Origin: Ga0077555 sp963741565
Lineage (GTDB): Bacteria; Pseudomonadota; Alphaproteobacteria; Rhizobiales; Hyphomicrobiaceae
Direction of reading: 5' to 3'
Assembly: GCA_963741565.1 (NCBI GenBank)
Contig: CAVUIK010000002.1
Location: 248,001-312,000 of the forward strand
DNA length: 64,000 nucleotides
Part shown: positions 35,359-44,377 of the stretch, piece by piece
How the letters are laid out: every line of letters begins with the position of its first letter
How positions within the stretch are numbered: position 1 is the first letter of the stretch
Notes under the pieces: model-generated
What the model was told of the DNA's origin: nothing
The model's database searches: none
What the model saw: the letters and a program-made list of their open reading frames with translations, nothing else
Made by a program: the position numbers and the translations under genes

Positions 35359-37845
35359 CTATTGCTTGCTGACAGCCGCTGCGTCGCCTGTGGTCTCGGC
35401 CCTGAACGGATGCGTGCCGGTTGCCGTCGCCCGGCGCGCTTGTTGAGCCGTCGTCCGCAGGTCCTGTTCGAGCCGCAATGCCCCCGCTTCACCAAGACGG
35501 GCGCGGTAGATCTGCATGTTGGCGAGGACCTTCTTCACGTACTCGCGGGTCTCTTCGATCGATATTCGTTCGATCCAGTCGATCGGGTCGACAGCCACCT
35601 CGCGCGGATCGCCGTTCTCGCGGATCCACTGGCGCGCGCGCCCTGGCCCCGCGTTGTAACCGGCCAGCGTCAGCACGTAGTTGCCACGGAATTCCGTCAT
35701 GCGGTCGCCGATGTACGCGGAAGCGATCGTGGCGTTGTAGCCATTGTCAGTGATCAGGCGGTCGAGGTCGCACTTGACCTTGTGGTCACGGCAGATGTGC
35801 CGCGCCGTGATCGGCATCACCTGCAGTAATCCGCGGGCACCGGCGCTGGAAATGATCTGGTTGTTGAACTCCGTTTCCTGGCGCGCGATGCCCAACAGCA
35901 TCGAGGTCTCGGGCGGATCGCGCAGCGGGGTATAGGCCGGGAAGGCATGCAGCGGGTAGGCGTAGACGATCAGGTTCATGCCGCGCGCGATGCCGGTCTT
36001 GCCGATGCGCAGCGACGACTGCGGGTCGCCGAGCGCGCCGGCGAGGTGCGCCAGCATCGTCATTTCACCTTCCGTCGCCAAGTGATTGCGCAGGTGGCCG
36101 AGCAAGGACACCTTGATGCTGCGGTCGAGCCCCGACTTGGCGGCGAGCACGATGGCGCGCACCGAATCAAGCGAATTGAAGTGCGCTACGTCGGCCTCGG
36201 ACGGCAACGCCGGGAGTGGCAGATCGAGGTCCAGCTGTCCACTTCCCGCAAGTTTCTGATAGGCAAGTAGGCCATGGAACGTATCGAGGTCCTTAGTTGC
36301 CTCCTTGTAGCGGCTCCGGGCATGTTCGGCACGGCCCAGCTCCTCGAAGGTCCGCGCGGTCCAGTAGTTGGCGCGGGCGCGGCTCAGCGGTCCGTCGGCC
36401 GCGGTGCGTGAGACTTCGAAGTGTGCGAGCGCGACATCGGTTTTCTTCAGATAGCGCAGCGCAAGCCAGCCCGCCATGTGGGCCTGGTCCTTGAGCGGAT
36501 TGGCGCTCAGGGGGCCGGCGTCACGGACGAGATCGTAGGCCAGCTGCGGGTTGCCGGTCTTCAGTGCGTCATAGGCCAGCCCGCGACGCTCGATCCACCA
36601 GTCATCGGGGCTGATGATCAACTCGGGGTCGGTGGGTGCGGCCTTGGCAATGGCAGTCGCTTCGGCCGTCTGGCTGTTGCGGCGGTGCTGTTGGATGCGT
36701 TGGAAGGCGAGGCCCCAGTCGACATCGCCTGCGGCCTCGGCCGGGATCGCGGCCAGCAGCTGATCGGCGAGCTTGGCTTTCACGAAGATCGCGAGGCGGG
36801 CGTCGGCCTTCTTCTGTTCGGGATCGGATAGGAACGGAACGATGCGGCGGGCGATGGCGGCGCGCTGGGTCCGCTCGCCGGAGAACCGCACCTCGTCGAC
36901 GAGGATCCGGTCGAGCCGACGCTTGTGATCGATTTCGGTGAGCAGGCCCTTGAAACGCTCGAGGAAGCCTTGCTCGAGCAGCGTCGGCAGCTCGAACTCC
37001 CGCCAAGCCTTGCCGGCGTGCAGGCGGGCATTGGTTTCGTCACCCTCGGCCAGATAGGCCGAGGCCAGCGCGGCGTGGCCCGCACCGGTTCGTGGCTCGG
37101 CGCCCTTGAAGAAGGCCCGCATCTTCTGCGAACTGCCTCCCGCCGTGAACAGCTGCTCTTCCGCTCGGCGCAGCAACTGGTTGGCGTCGGCCCAAGTCGG
37201 GTTCTGCGCGATGAACGCAACGAAGTCCCGCGGCTCGCCGGCGCCAGATCGCAACGCCAGCCATTGGACGAGCTTGCGGCCCGCGGGATCGGAGATATCG
37301 GCGGCCGCTGCCGCCGATGGTGCCCTGGCCGCGGCCTTGAGGCGGAGCATGTCGTCGGCGGTCGGGTTGACGTCGCGGACCGGTGCGATCAGGCGGTCGA
37401 GCTCCGCCATGTAGCGAGCCTCAGGCGTCGCCGGCGGCGGTGGTACGGTGGGCGCCGTTGGTGCGACGGCCGTCTCAGCCGCTAGCTGCAGCCGTATCCG
37501 TAGCCGACAGGTAGCCAACCCTGTGGCGGCCGGCATTGCCGCCGCTGTTGCTGGCGGCGCGACGGACAGGGGCGCGACTGGGAGGCGCGCGGGAGTTTGG
37601 GAGGCCGATCGGACAAGCTTTTTTCCGGCGACCTTGGACTTGGGCTTCAGGGGCGCACCAAGCTTGTTGGCAGCGGGCTTGGCAGCGGGCCTGGGTTGAC
37701 TCTCGGCCTTAGGTTGCACAGTGGTCGCCTGGATCTGCCCGACGGCCGTGTCCGGGCGGGGCAGCACGATCAGCGCGGCGCCGAGAACTAGCAGCGCGCC
37801 GAACATTGTGCCGCCAAACCGCCCTCCGTTCTGCAAATCCTGCAC
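35359..37845 (-). CDS. soluble lytic murein transglycosylase
   Basis: 828 residues. N-terminal signal/anchor (GGTMFGALLVLGAALIVLPRPDTAVG), then a Pro/Ala/Lys-rich stretch, a long alpha-superhelical region (TPR-like, ~150-620) and a C-terminal SLT domain: LLGIARQETEFNNQIISSAGARGLLQVMPITA, where the Glu of RQETEF is catalytic, then NYVLTLAGYNAGPGRARQW. Cleaves peptidoglycan to 1,6-anhydro products in the periplasm. Slightly longer than E. coli Slt70 because of the linker. A downstream start at 37806 is possible. Divergent from dapA. Confidence 0.92.
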   Translation of the reverse strand: MQDLQNGGRFGGTMFGALLVLGAALIVLPRPDTAVGQIQATTVQPKAESQPRPAAKPAANKLGAPLKPKSKVAGKKLVRSASQTPARLPVAPLSVAPPATAAAMPAATGLATCRLRIRLQLAAETAVAPTAPTVPPPPATPEARYMAELDRLIAPVRDVNPTADDMLRLKAAARAPSAAAAADISDPAGRKLVQWLALRSGAGEPRDFVAFIAQNPTWADANQLLRRAEEQLFTAGGSSQKMRAFFKGAEPRTGAGHAALASAYLAEGDETNARLHAGKAWREFELPTLLEQGFLERFKGLLTEIDHKRRLDRILVDEVRFSGERTQRAAIARRIVPFLSDPEQKKADARLAIFVKAKLADQLLAAIPAEAAGDVDWGLAFQRIQQHRRNSQTAEATAIAKAAPTDPELIISPDDWWIERRGLAYDALKTGNPQLAYDLVRDAGPLSANPLKDQAHMAGWLALRYLKKTDVALAHFEVSRTAADGPLSRARANYWTARTFEELGRAEHARSRYKEATKDLDTFHGLLAYQKLAGSGQLDLDLPLPALPSEADVAHFNSLDSVRAIVLAAKSGLDRSIKVSLLGHLRNHLATEGEMTMLAHLAGALGDPQSSLRIGKTGIARGMNLIVYAYPLHAFPAYTPLRDPPETSMLLGIARQETEFNNQIISSAGARGLLQVMPITARHICRDHKVKCDLDRLITDNGYNATIASAYIGDRMTEFRGNYVLTLAGYNAGPGRARQWIRENGDPREVAVDPIDWIERISIEETREYVKKVLANMQIYRARLGEAGALRLEQDLRTTAQQARRATATGTHPFRAETTGDAAAVSKQ

Positions 37846-38061
37846 GCCGTGCTCCCTGGTGCGAGCCTCGCGGGGCTCAAATCAACCTCGTTTACAACGC
37901 CCGCAACTCTCTTGCAGGGGCATCGCCAACAGCTTACACTTTGCGATTACGCGGCGCAGGACCGTCGGCGCCCGCAATTGGTGAACGCTACCAAGCTCAT
38001 CGGCGGCAATCAAGGCACGCGGGCCACTCGCGCGCCAGGGAAGCGACAAAGGATCACTCCC

Positions 38062-38955
38062 ATGTTCAAGGGCTCAAATACGGCGCTGATTACGCCGATG
38101 AAGGGCGGCAAGGTCGACGAGGCCGCTTTTGCGCGTCTTGTCGAATGGCAGATTAGTGAGGGCTCGCACGGGCTTGTGCCGGTTGGTACAACTGGCGAAG
38201 CGCCGACGCTCAGCCACGACGAGCACCGGCGCGTGGTCGAGATTGCGATTAAGACGGCCAAAAAGCGGGTGCCGATCATCGCCGGCGCCGGCTCAAACTC
38301 GACCGAAGAAGCGATCGAGCTGACGAAGTTCGCCAAGCAGGCGGGCGCCGACGCAGCGTTGCATTCGACCGGCTATTACAACAAACCGACCCAAGAGGGC
38401 CTCTACCTCCATTTCAAGGCGATCAGCGATGCGGTCGACTTGCCGATCATTGCCTACAACGTACCTGGCCGTACGGTTGTGGATATTCTTCCGGCAACTT
38501 TGGGCCGCATTTCGACGCTCAAGAATGTCGTGGGCGTGAAGGATGCTTCGGCGAAAGTCGAGCGGATGTCCCAGCACCGGCTGCTGATCAAGAAGCCGTT
38601 CTCCTATCTCTCGGGCGAGGACGCGACGGCGCTTGGCTTCAACGCGCAGGGCGGGACGGGGTGTATTTCGGTGACGTCGAATGTCGCGCCGCGGCTTTGC
38701 TCTGAATTCCAAAATGCGACGCTGAAAGGTGACTTCAAACGCGCGTTGGAACTACAGGACATTCTGATGCCGCTGCATGATGCGTTGTTTGTCGAGACCA
38801 GCCCGGCGCCGGTGAAATATGCAGCCTGGCGCATCGGCATGATCGAGAGCCCGGAGTGCCGGCTGCCGCTCGCGCCGCTGACCGAGGCGACCAAGAAAAT
38901 CGTCGACGCGGCGCTAGCCCACGCGGGCCTACTCAAGGCGAAGGCCGCGGAGTAA
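38062..38955 (+). CDS. dapA: 4-hydroxy-tetrahydrodipicolinate synthase
   Basis: 297 residues. Condenses pyruvate with aspartate semialdehyde in the lysine/meso-diaminopimelate pathway. Seen: GTTGEAPTL near residue 44-52 (threonines of the proton relay), IIAYNVPGRTVVD with the catalytic Tyr and substrate-binding Arg near 133-138, and the Schiff-base lysine in NVVGVKDAS near 160. GGTGCISVTSNVAP follows. The start at 38062 fits alignment; upstream in-frame residues are not protein-like. A perfect terminator hairpin lies 26 nt after the stop. Confidence 0.95.
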   Translation: MFKGSNTALITPMKGGKVDEAAFARLVEWQISEGSHGLVPVGTTGEAPTLSHDEHRRVVEIAIKTAKKRVPIIAGAGSNSTEEAIELTKFAKQAGADAALHSTGYYNKPTQEGLYLHFKAISDAVDLPIIAYNVPGRTVVDILPATLGRISTLKNVVGVKDASAKVERMSQHRLLIKKPFSYLSGEDATALGFNAQGGTGCISVTSNVAPRLCSEFQNATLKGDFKRALELQDILMPLHDALFVETSPAPVKYAAWRIGMIESPECRLPLAPLTEATKKIVDAALAHAGLLKAKAAE

Positions 38956-38981
38956 CCGCGGTTCAGCGCAATGATACGGCG

Positions 38982-39008
38982 AGGCCTGACGGCGACGTCA
39001 GGCCTTTG
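38982..39008 (+). terminator. dapA terminator
   Basis: Perfect ten-base stem AGGCCTGACG (38982-38991) and CGTCAGGCCT (38996-39005) with a GCGA loop, followed by a short T-containing tail TTGTC. Confidence 0.75.
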
Positions 39009-39021
39009 TCATTATGGCGGC

Positions 39022-39181
39022 GCGGTTGCTCGTCCCTCGGGACAAAGCCCGAGGGCATGGGGCAACCGAAGCGCCAAGTAGCGGTGCGGTTGCTCGTCCC
39101 TCGGGACTAAGCCCGAGGGCGTAGGGCAACCGAAGCGCCAAGTAGCGGCGCGGTTGCGAAGTGGGCAACCGAAGCGCCAAG
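39022..39181. repeat. 64-bp tandem hairpin repeat, GGTTGC/GCAACC type, three copies
   Basis: Units start at 39022, 39086 and 39150, exactly 64 bases apart. Copies one and two have a nested palindrome: outer arms GGTTGC and GCAACC and an inner CCCTCGGG/CCCGAGGG stem with a 6-base loop. The third copy lacks the inner stem and has GGTTGC-gaagtgg-GCAACC. Each ends in gaagcgccaag. It fills the dapA-smpB gap, ending 13 bases before the smpB start. Confidence 0.85.
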
Positions 39182-39193
39182 CAAAGAGTGCTC

Positions 39194-39667
39194 ATGGCCG
39201 AGAAGACGGACAATCACAAGGTCGTCGCGGAGAACCGCCGGGCTCGGTACGAATATCGTATCGAGGATACCTGGGAGGCGGGCTTGGTGCTGTCCGGCAC
39301 CGAGGTCAAGTCACTGCGGACGGGCCAAGCCAATATTGCCGAAAGCTATGCCTCGGCCGAAGCCGGTGGCCTGATGCTGATCAACTCCTACATCCCGGAA
39401 TACCGACAGGCCGGCCGGTTCTTCCAGCACGAACCGCGCCGCCCGCGCCGCCTCCTCCTGAAGGCCAAGGAGATCCACAAGATGCGGATCGCCGTCGAGC
39501 GCCAGGGGATGACGATCGTTCCGCTGCAGCTCTATTTCAATGCGCGCGGTATCGCCAAGCTGCGGCTGGCGCTGGCCCAGGGCAAGAAATTCCACGACAA
39601 GCGCGCCGATATCAAGAAACGCGAATGGCAGCGCCAGAAGGCCCGCCTGATGCGGGACAAGGGGTGA
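39194..39667 (+). CDS. smpB: SsrA-binding protein
   Basis: 157 residues. Binds tmRNA (SsrA) and delivers it to stalled ribosomes. Recognised from AENRRARYEYRIEDTWEAGLVLSGTEVKSLRTGQANI, SYASAEAGGLMLINSYIPEY, RPRRLLLKAKEIHKM and the basic tail KKFHDKRADIKKREWQRQKARLMRDKG, which enters the ribosomal A site. The start at 39194 gives the normal length. No ssrA gene is seen in the window. dapA followed by smpB is a common alphaproteobacterial order. Confidence 0.96.
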   Translation: MAEKTDNHKVVAENRRARYEYRIEDTWEAGLVLSGTEVKSLRTGQANIAESYASAEAGGLMLINSYIPEYRQAGRFFQHEPRRPRRLLLKAKEIHKMRIAVERQGMTIVPLQLYFNARGIAKLRLALAQGKKFHDKRADIKKREWQRQKARLMRDKG

Positions 39668-39735
39668 GTGGCGAGCGGTGCGCGATAAGCCGCGGGTTGC
39701 GTCCGATCGACGCTTGGCTCCACCAAGACGTGGGC

Positions 39736-39862
39736 ATGCGAAGGCGCCGACACGCGCCGGATGCGAAGTGGGCATCGAAGGCGCCGACACGCGCCGGATG
39801 CGAAGTGGGCATCCGAAGGCGCCGACACGCGCCGGATGCGAAGTGGGCATCCGAAGGCGCCG
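39736..39862. repeat. 37-38-bp tandem hairpin repeat, GGATGC/GCATCC type
   Basis: Units begin at 39744, 39781, 39819 and 39857 (spacing 37, 38, 38). Each unit reads gcgccgacac, gcgcc, then GGATGC-gaagtgg-GCATCC (in the first copy the closing arm has lost one C), and GGCGCC also closes around it. A partial copy precedes them. The array lies 70 bases after the smpB stop, in a 387-base gap before cysS that otherwise holds no recognised gene. Confidence 0.85.
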
Positions 39863-40054
39863 ACAAAGCCTCTTCTTGACCAGAACCCGCGGTTCGGCGC
39901 ATAAGCGCGCCATGATCGGAGCCCCGCAGAAACCAGCCGTAAACGAGTGTTGCGGCATTATTATCACGAGCTAGCTCATCGCTGGCGCGCGGCCTGCGTC
40001 TTTGCCCCAGTCCCGACAGAGAACGCTTCCTCGCCCGCCAGCCGGAGGAACGAT

Positions 40055-41512
40055 ATGTCGTTGACGCTCTACAACACGCTGACGCGCAAGAAGGAGCTGT
40101 TCCGGCCGATCGACCCGGCGAACGTGCGCCTATATGCGTGCGGTCCGACGGTTTATGACCTCGCGCACATCGGCAATGCGCGCCCGATCATCGTGTTCGA
40201 CGTGCTGTTTCGGCTGCTGCGCCAAATCTATGGCGACGCCCAAGTGACCTATGCCCGCAACATCACTGACGTCGATGACAAGATCAACACGCGGGCGGTC
40301 GAGCGCTGGCCCGACATGGACCCGATTGCGGCGATCCGGAAGCTGACTGAGGAGACGACGGCGCAGTTCCACAAGGACATCGCGGCTCTGGGCGTGCTGC
40401 CGCCGACGATCGAGCCGCGCGCGACGGACCACATCGAGGAAATGAAGGCGCTCTGCGAGACGCTGGTCGCCAAGGGGCATGCCTACGTCGCCCAGGAGCA
40501 CGTGCTGTTCGACGCCACGTCGATGCCGGACTACGGCCGTCTCGCCAACCGCTCGCTCGAGGAGATGGAAGCCGGCGCCCGCGTCGATGTCGCGCCCTAC
40601 AAGAAGGGCCCGACCGACTTCGTGCTCTGGAAGCCGTCGACGGCGGCGCAGCCGGGCTGGCCATCACCCTGCGGGATCGCGACGCCGGGCCGTCCGGGTT
40701 GGCACATCGAGTGCTCGGCGATGGCCGGCAAGCATCTGGGTCAGGTTTTCGATATCCATGCCGGCGGCATCGATCTCGTATTTCCTCACCACGAGAACGA
40801 GATCGCGCAGTCGCGCTGCGCGCACGGCACGCCGGTCATGGCGAACGTCTGGATGCACAACGGCTTCCTGCAAGTCGAAGGCGAGAAGATGTCGAAGTCG
40901 CTCGGCAACTTCATCACGATCCACGATCTGTTGGATACGCGCAAATTCGGCGGTCGCCGCTGGTCGGGTGAAGTGCTTCGCCTTGCGATGTTGATGACGC
41001 ACTATCGCGAACCCATCGACTTCAGCCTTGCGCGCCTACAAGAGGCAGAGACGATACTCTCTCAAATCTATCGGAGGTTTGACAGTGTATGGCCAATTGA
41101 AGAGGCCGTTCCGGATGAGCGAGTGCTTGCGCAGTTGCAGGACGACATGAATACGCCTGCGGCCATCAATGTTTTGCGATGGTCGTTACAAGATGCGGCC
41201 GCAGGTCAAGCGATGGCCGGATTTACACCGCTTGGTTATAGCTTTCAAAGCAATGTCGGGCGCATTTTGGCGGCTGCCCGAATATTGGGATTGCTACAAG
41301 GTACTCCGCGCGATTGGCTTCAACGACCTTCTAACACGGATGTTAGTCAAGTGGCGCAGCTCATCACCGCTCGCCTCGACGCGCGCAAGCGGAAAGACTT
41401 CAAGGAGAGCGACCGCATCCGCGACGAGTTGGCGGCCATGGGCATCGCCTTGAAGGACACGAAAAATCCCACGACCGGCGAGATCGAGACGACCTGGGAA
41501 GTGAAGCGATGA
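40055..41512 (+). CDS. cysS: cysteinyl-tRNA synthetase
   Basis: 485 residues. Charges tRNA-Cys. Seen: zinc-ligand cysteine in YACGPTVYD, HIGN (HIGH motif) near residue 37, zinc-site residues in HIECSAM and the HHENEIAQS segment, and the KMSKS loop near 276 (EKMSKSLGNF). The ATG at 40055 has GGAGGAA upstream. The part coding for residues ~330-430 (41041-41340) has about 53% G+C by my count against 62-65% on either side and uses different codons (TTA, AGA/ACA, TAT, TTT), as if imported by recombination. The 3' end of the gene merges with a tandem repeat. Confidence 0.94.
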   Translation: MSLTLYNTLTRKKELFRPIDPANVRLYACGPTVYDLAHIGNARPIIVFDVLFRLLRQIYGDAQVTYARNITDVDDKINTRAVERWPDMDPIAAIRKLTEETTAQFHKDIAALGVLPPTIEPRATDHIEEMKALCETLVAKGHAYVAQEHVLFDATSMPDYGRLANRSLEEMEAGARVDVAPYKKGPTDFVLWKPSTAAQPGWPSPCGIATPGRPGWHIECSAMAGKHLGQVFDIHAGGIDLVFPHHENEIAQSRCAHGTPVMANVWMHNGFLQVEGEKMSKSLGNFITIHDLLDTRKFGGRRWSGEVLRLAMLMTHYREPIDFSLARLQEAETILSQIYRRFDSVWPIEEAVPDERVLAQLQDDMNTPAAINVLRWSLQDAAAGQAMAGFTPLGYSFQSNVGRILAAARILGLLQGTPRDWLQRPSNTDVSQVAQLITARLDARKRKDFKESDRIRDELAAMGIALKDTKNPTTGEIETTWEVKR

Positions 41513-42200
41513 GCTTGCATCCCTACCGCTGTCATCCTCGGGCTTGTCCCGAGGACCCATCGCACAGCAGGCGCAGCGCTGGCGGTTGGGCTCGGCCGGC
41601 GCCACGAGCGACCGCTTTCTTACGCAACATCAGCAGCACCATGGGTCCTCGCGACAAGCGCGAGGATGACACCAGTGCCGTTGCGCGCCTTCGGCACGAC
41701 GGAAAACAAGCGATGAGCTTGCATCCCTACCGCTGTCATCCTCGGGCTTGTCCCGAGGACCCATCGCACAGCAGGCGCAGCGCTGGCGGTTGGGCTCGGC
41801 CGGCGCCACGTGTGACCGCTTTCTTACGCAACATCAGCAGCACCATGGGTCCTCGCGACAAGCACGAGGATGACACCAGTGCCGTTGCGCGCCTCAGGCA
41901 CGAGGGAAAACAAGCGATGAGGGCTTCATCCCCCATCTGTCATCCCGGGCTTTATGCCCGGGACCCATTTCCCCGCTTGCGGAACGCTGACGGTTGGGCT
42001 TTGCCGGCGTCTCCCGTGACCGATCTCGTACTCGACATCCGCGGCACCATGGGTCCCGGGGACGAGCCCCGGGATGACATTTGTGCCCGCTTGCGGAACG
42101 CTGGCGGTTGGGCTCGGCCGGCGCCACGGGAGACCGCTTTCTTACTCGACACCCGCGGCACCCTGGATCCCGGGAACGAGCCCCGGGATGACATCGGTCT
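41504..42200. repeat. 204-bp tandem palindromic repeat array
   Basis: The unit starts at 41511, 41715 and 41919, each 204 bases apart; copies one and two are nearly identical, the third and a partial fourth are diverged. Each unit is a long inverted repeat: GTCATCC(T/C)CGGG...CCATGGG or CCCAT on the left and ATGGGTCC...GGATGAC on the right, with a small inner palindrome CCTCGGGcttgtCCCGAGG. The first copy overlaps the cysS stop codon (AAGCGATGA is part of the unit). Because 204 is a multiple of three, an open frame runs through the array but is not a gene. The whole cysS to GFA gap is filled by it. Confidence 0.85.
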
Positions 42201-42212
42201 GGATGTAAATCG

Positions 42213-42689
42213 ATGAGCATGCAGGACACATGGACCGGCGGATGTCAGTGTGGCGCCATCCGCTATCGGGTTGCAGCGCTTGGACGGGCCTCTGTCTGCC
42301 ATTGCCGGATGTGCCAGAAGGCCTTCGGCTCGGTCGGCGGCATCCTGGTGACGGCCGTTGGTTTTGACCTGACGCGCGGCAAACTCAAGCACTTCCGCAG
42401 CTCGAACAAAGTGCGACGGGGCTTTTGCGCTGATTGCGGTTCGCCGTTGACGTTCGAATATGACGGTAAAGTCGATGTCGCGATTGCCACCTTCGATCGG
42501 GCCGGCGATATCGCTCCAGCCGTCCAGATGGCGCGGGGCGAACGCCTGCCGTTTGCCGATGCGATCGGAACCATCCCCGTGCGCGACGATGAGGCCGCCT
42601 GGCGCACCAACTGGGTCGACACGATCGTCTCATATCAACATCCCGATTACGACACCGAGACCTGGCCGCAGGCCAAAGGATCGTCATGA
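42213..42689 (+). CDS. GFA family protein (glutathione-dependent formaldehyde-activating fold)
   Basis: 158 residues. Zinc-binding pattern: GGCQCGAIRY (CxC), CHCRMCQK (CxxC region) and FCADCGSPL (CxxC), as in Gfa. Family members are small zinc proteins of mostly unknown substrate; only a few act on S-hydroxymethylglutathione. The stop codon overlaps the start of cimA (ATGA), so it is co-transcribed with it. Starts shortly after the repeat array, so its promoter must lie in or before the repeats. Confidence 0.9.
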   Translation: MSMQDTWTGGCQCGAIRYRVAALGRASVCHCRMCQKAFGSVGGILVTAVGFDLTRGKLKHFRSSNKVRRGFCADCGSPLTFEYDGKVDVAIATFDRAGDIAPAVQMARGERLPFADAIGTIPVRDDEAAWRTNWVDTIVSYQHPDYDTETWPQAKGSS

Positions 42690-44302
42690 CCACCCAAAAA
42701 GAACGACTCTATCTGTTCGACACCACGCTGCGGGATGGCGCGCAGACGCAAGGCGTGGATTTCTCGGTTTCCGACAAGCGGCGCATTGCCGAGGTGCTCG
42801 ATGATCTCGGCGTCGACTACATCGAGGGTGGTTACCCCGGCGCTAACGATACCGACACCGCCTTCTTCGCGAGTGCGCCGAAATTCCAGCACGCAGCCTT
42901 CACCGCGTTCGGAATGACCAAGCGGGCGGGCCGCTCGACCTCCAACGATCCAGGCTTTCAGGCCGTGCTGCAATCGCCGGCGTCGGCGATCTGTCTGGTC
43001 GCGAAGGCCTGGGACTACCACGTGCGCGTGGCGCTCGGCATCACCAACGAGGAGAACATCACCGGCGTCTCCGAGAGTGTTACAGCGGTGCGGGCCGTGC
43101 AGAAAGAGCCGATGATCGACTGCGAGCACTTCTTCGACGGCTACAAGGGCAATCGCGCCTATGCGCTGGCGGTAGCGCGCACGGCCTATGAGTCGGGCGC
43201 CCGCTGGATCGTGCTGTGCGACACCAACGGCGGCACGCTGCCGAGCGAGATCGATGCGATCGTGCGCGATGTCGCAACCGTGGTGCCAGGAACGCATCTT
43301 GGCATTCACACCCACAACGACACCGAGCAGGCGGTTGCCAACACGCTGGCTGCCGTCCGCGCGGGCTGCCGCCAGATCCAGGGCACGCTCAACGGTCTCG
43401 GCGAGCGCTGCGGCAACGCCAATCTCATCTCACTCATCCCGACATTGCTGTTGAAGTCCGAGTTTGCCGATCATCTTACGATCGGCGTCACGCCGGAGAA
43501 GCTGGCGAAGCTCACGCATGCGAGCCGCGTTCTCGACGAGATCCTCAATCGTGCGCCGAACCGGCAGGCCCCCTACGTCGGCGAAAGTGCCTTCGCGACC
43601 AAGGCTGGCATTCACGCCTCGGCGATCCTGAAGGAGCCAGAGACCTACGAGCACGTGCCGCCGGAATCGGTTGGCAACCGCCGCCGGGTGCTGGTCTCCC
43701 AGCAGGCCGGAAAGTCCAACATCCTCTCCGAGCTGGAACGGCTTGGCATCACCATGCCGAAGGGCGACGAACGCGTCAGCCGGTTGCTCGACGAGGTGAA
43801 ATCCCGCGAATCCGTAGGCTATGCCTACGAAGGAGCCGATGCCTCCTTCGAACTGTTGGCGCGACGGTTGCTCGGCGAGGTGCCGCAGTATTTTTCCGTC
43901 GACAGCTTTCGGGTGATCGTCGAGAAGCGGCACAATGCGCTCGGCACCATGATCACCGTGTCCGAGGCGTCGGTCCGCGTGTTCATCAATGGCGACGATG
44001 AGCCGTTGTGGTCAGTCGCAGAAGGCAATGGTCCCGTCAACGCGCTGGATACGGCACTGCGTAAGGACCTCGGGCGCTATCAGGCGCACATCCGCGATGT
44101 CGAACTCGTCGACTACAAGGTGCGTATCCTGACCGCCGGAACCGAGGCGGTGACGCGCGTTCTGGTCGAGAGCCGCGACCGGGCAACAGGCGATCGCTGG
44201 TTCACGGTCGGCGTGTCGCCGAACATCGTCGATGCGAGTTTCGAGGCGCTCGTCGACAGCATCAATTATAAGCTTTTGAAGAACGGTGCTCAGGCGGCCT
44301 GA
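42686..44302 (+). CDS. cimA: citramalate synthase
   Basis: 538 residues. Condenses acetyl-CoA and pyruvate to (R)-citramalate, the entry to the threonine-independent isoleucine route; part of the LeuA/HMGL family. Seen: FDTTLRDGAQTQGVDFS at the N-terminus (metal-binding Asp and Arg), CDTNGG, HTHNDTEQAVANTLAAVRAGC and GLGERCGNANL, then a C-terminal LeuA dimer-type regulatory domain with VSEASVRVFINGD and VLVESRDRATGDRWFTVGVSPNI. Length suits CimA rather than homocitrate synthase. Ends before a strong bidirectional terminator. Confidence 0.93.
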   Translation: MTTQKERLYLFDTTLRDGAQTQGVDFSVSDKRRIAEVLDDLGVDYIEGGYPGANDTDTAFFASAPKFQHAAFTAFGMTKRAGRSTSNDPGFQAVLQSPASAICLVAKAWDYHVRVALGITNEENITGVSESVTAVRAVQKEPMIDCEHFFDGYKGNRAYALAVARTAYESGARWIVLCDTNGGTLPSEIDAIVRDVATVVPGTHLGIHTHNDTEQAVANTLAAVRAGCRQIQGTLNGLGERCGNANLISLIPTLLLKSEFADHLTIGVTPEKLAKLTHASRVLDEILNRAPNRQAPYVGESAFATKAGIHASAILKEPETYEHVPPESVGNRRRVLVSQQAGKSNILSELERLGITMPKGDERVSRLLDEVKSRESVGYAYEGADASFELLARRLLGEVPQYFSVDSFRVIVEKRHNALGTMITVSEASVRVFINGDDEPLWSVAEGNGPVNALDTALRKDLGRYQAHIRDVELVDYKVRILTAGTEAVTRVLVESRDRATGDRWFTVGVSPNIVDASFEALVDSINYKLLKNGAQAA

Positions 44303-44327
44303 CGGCACACCGTTTTCGCTCAAATGC

Positions 44328-44356
44328 AAACGGCCCGGCAATTTGCCGGGCCGTTT
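44328..44356. terminator. bidirectional terminator between cimA and DUF6600 gene
   Basis: Perfect 13-base stem AAACGGCCCGGCA (44328-44340) and TGCCGGGCCGTTT (44344-44356) with an ATT loop, A-rich before and T-rich after. It serves the convergent genes on both strands. Confidence 0.9.
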
Positions 44357-44377
44357 CCTTATTTGTCGCGAACGGGC

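Noticed and set aside
38062..38955. dapA with an unusual HSTGYYNKP segment
   Set aside because: The Pro-to-Gly change before YYNKP is known in alphaproteobacterial DapA; all catalytic residues are kept.
39022..39862. CRISPR array
   Set aside because: Units are directly adjacent without unique spacers, and there are no cas genes; they are hairpin repeats.
41509..42216. 235-residue open frame through the palindromic array
   Set aside because: It follows the 204-bp repeat exactly, with repeated peptides, and the period is a multiple of three; it is a by-product of the repeats.
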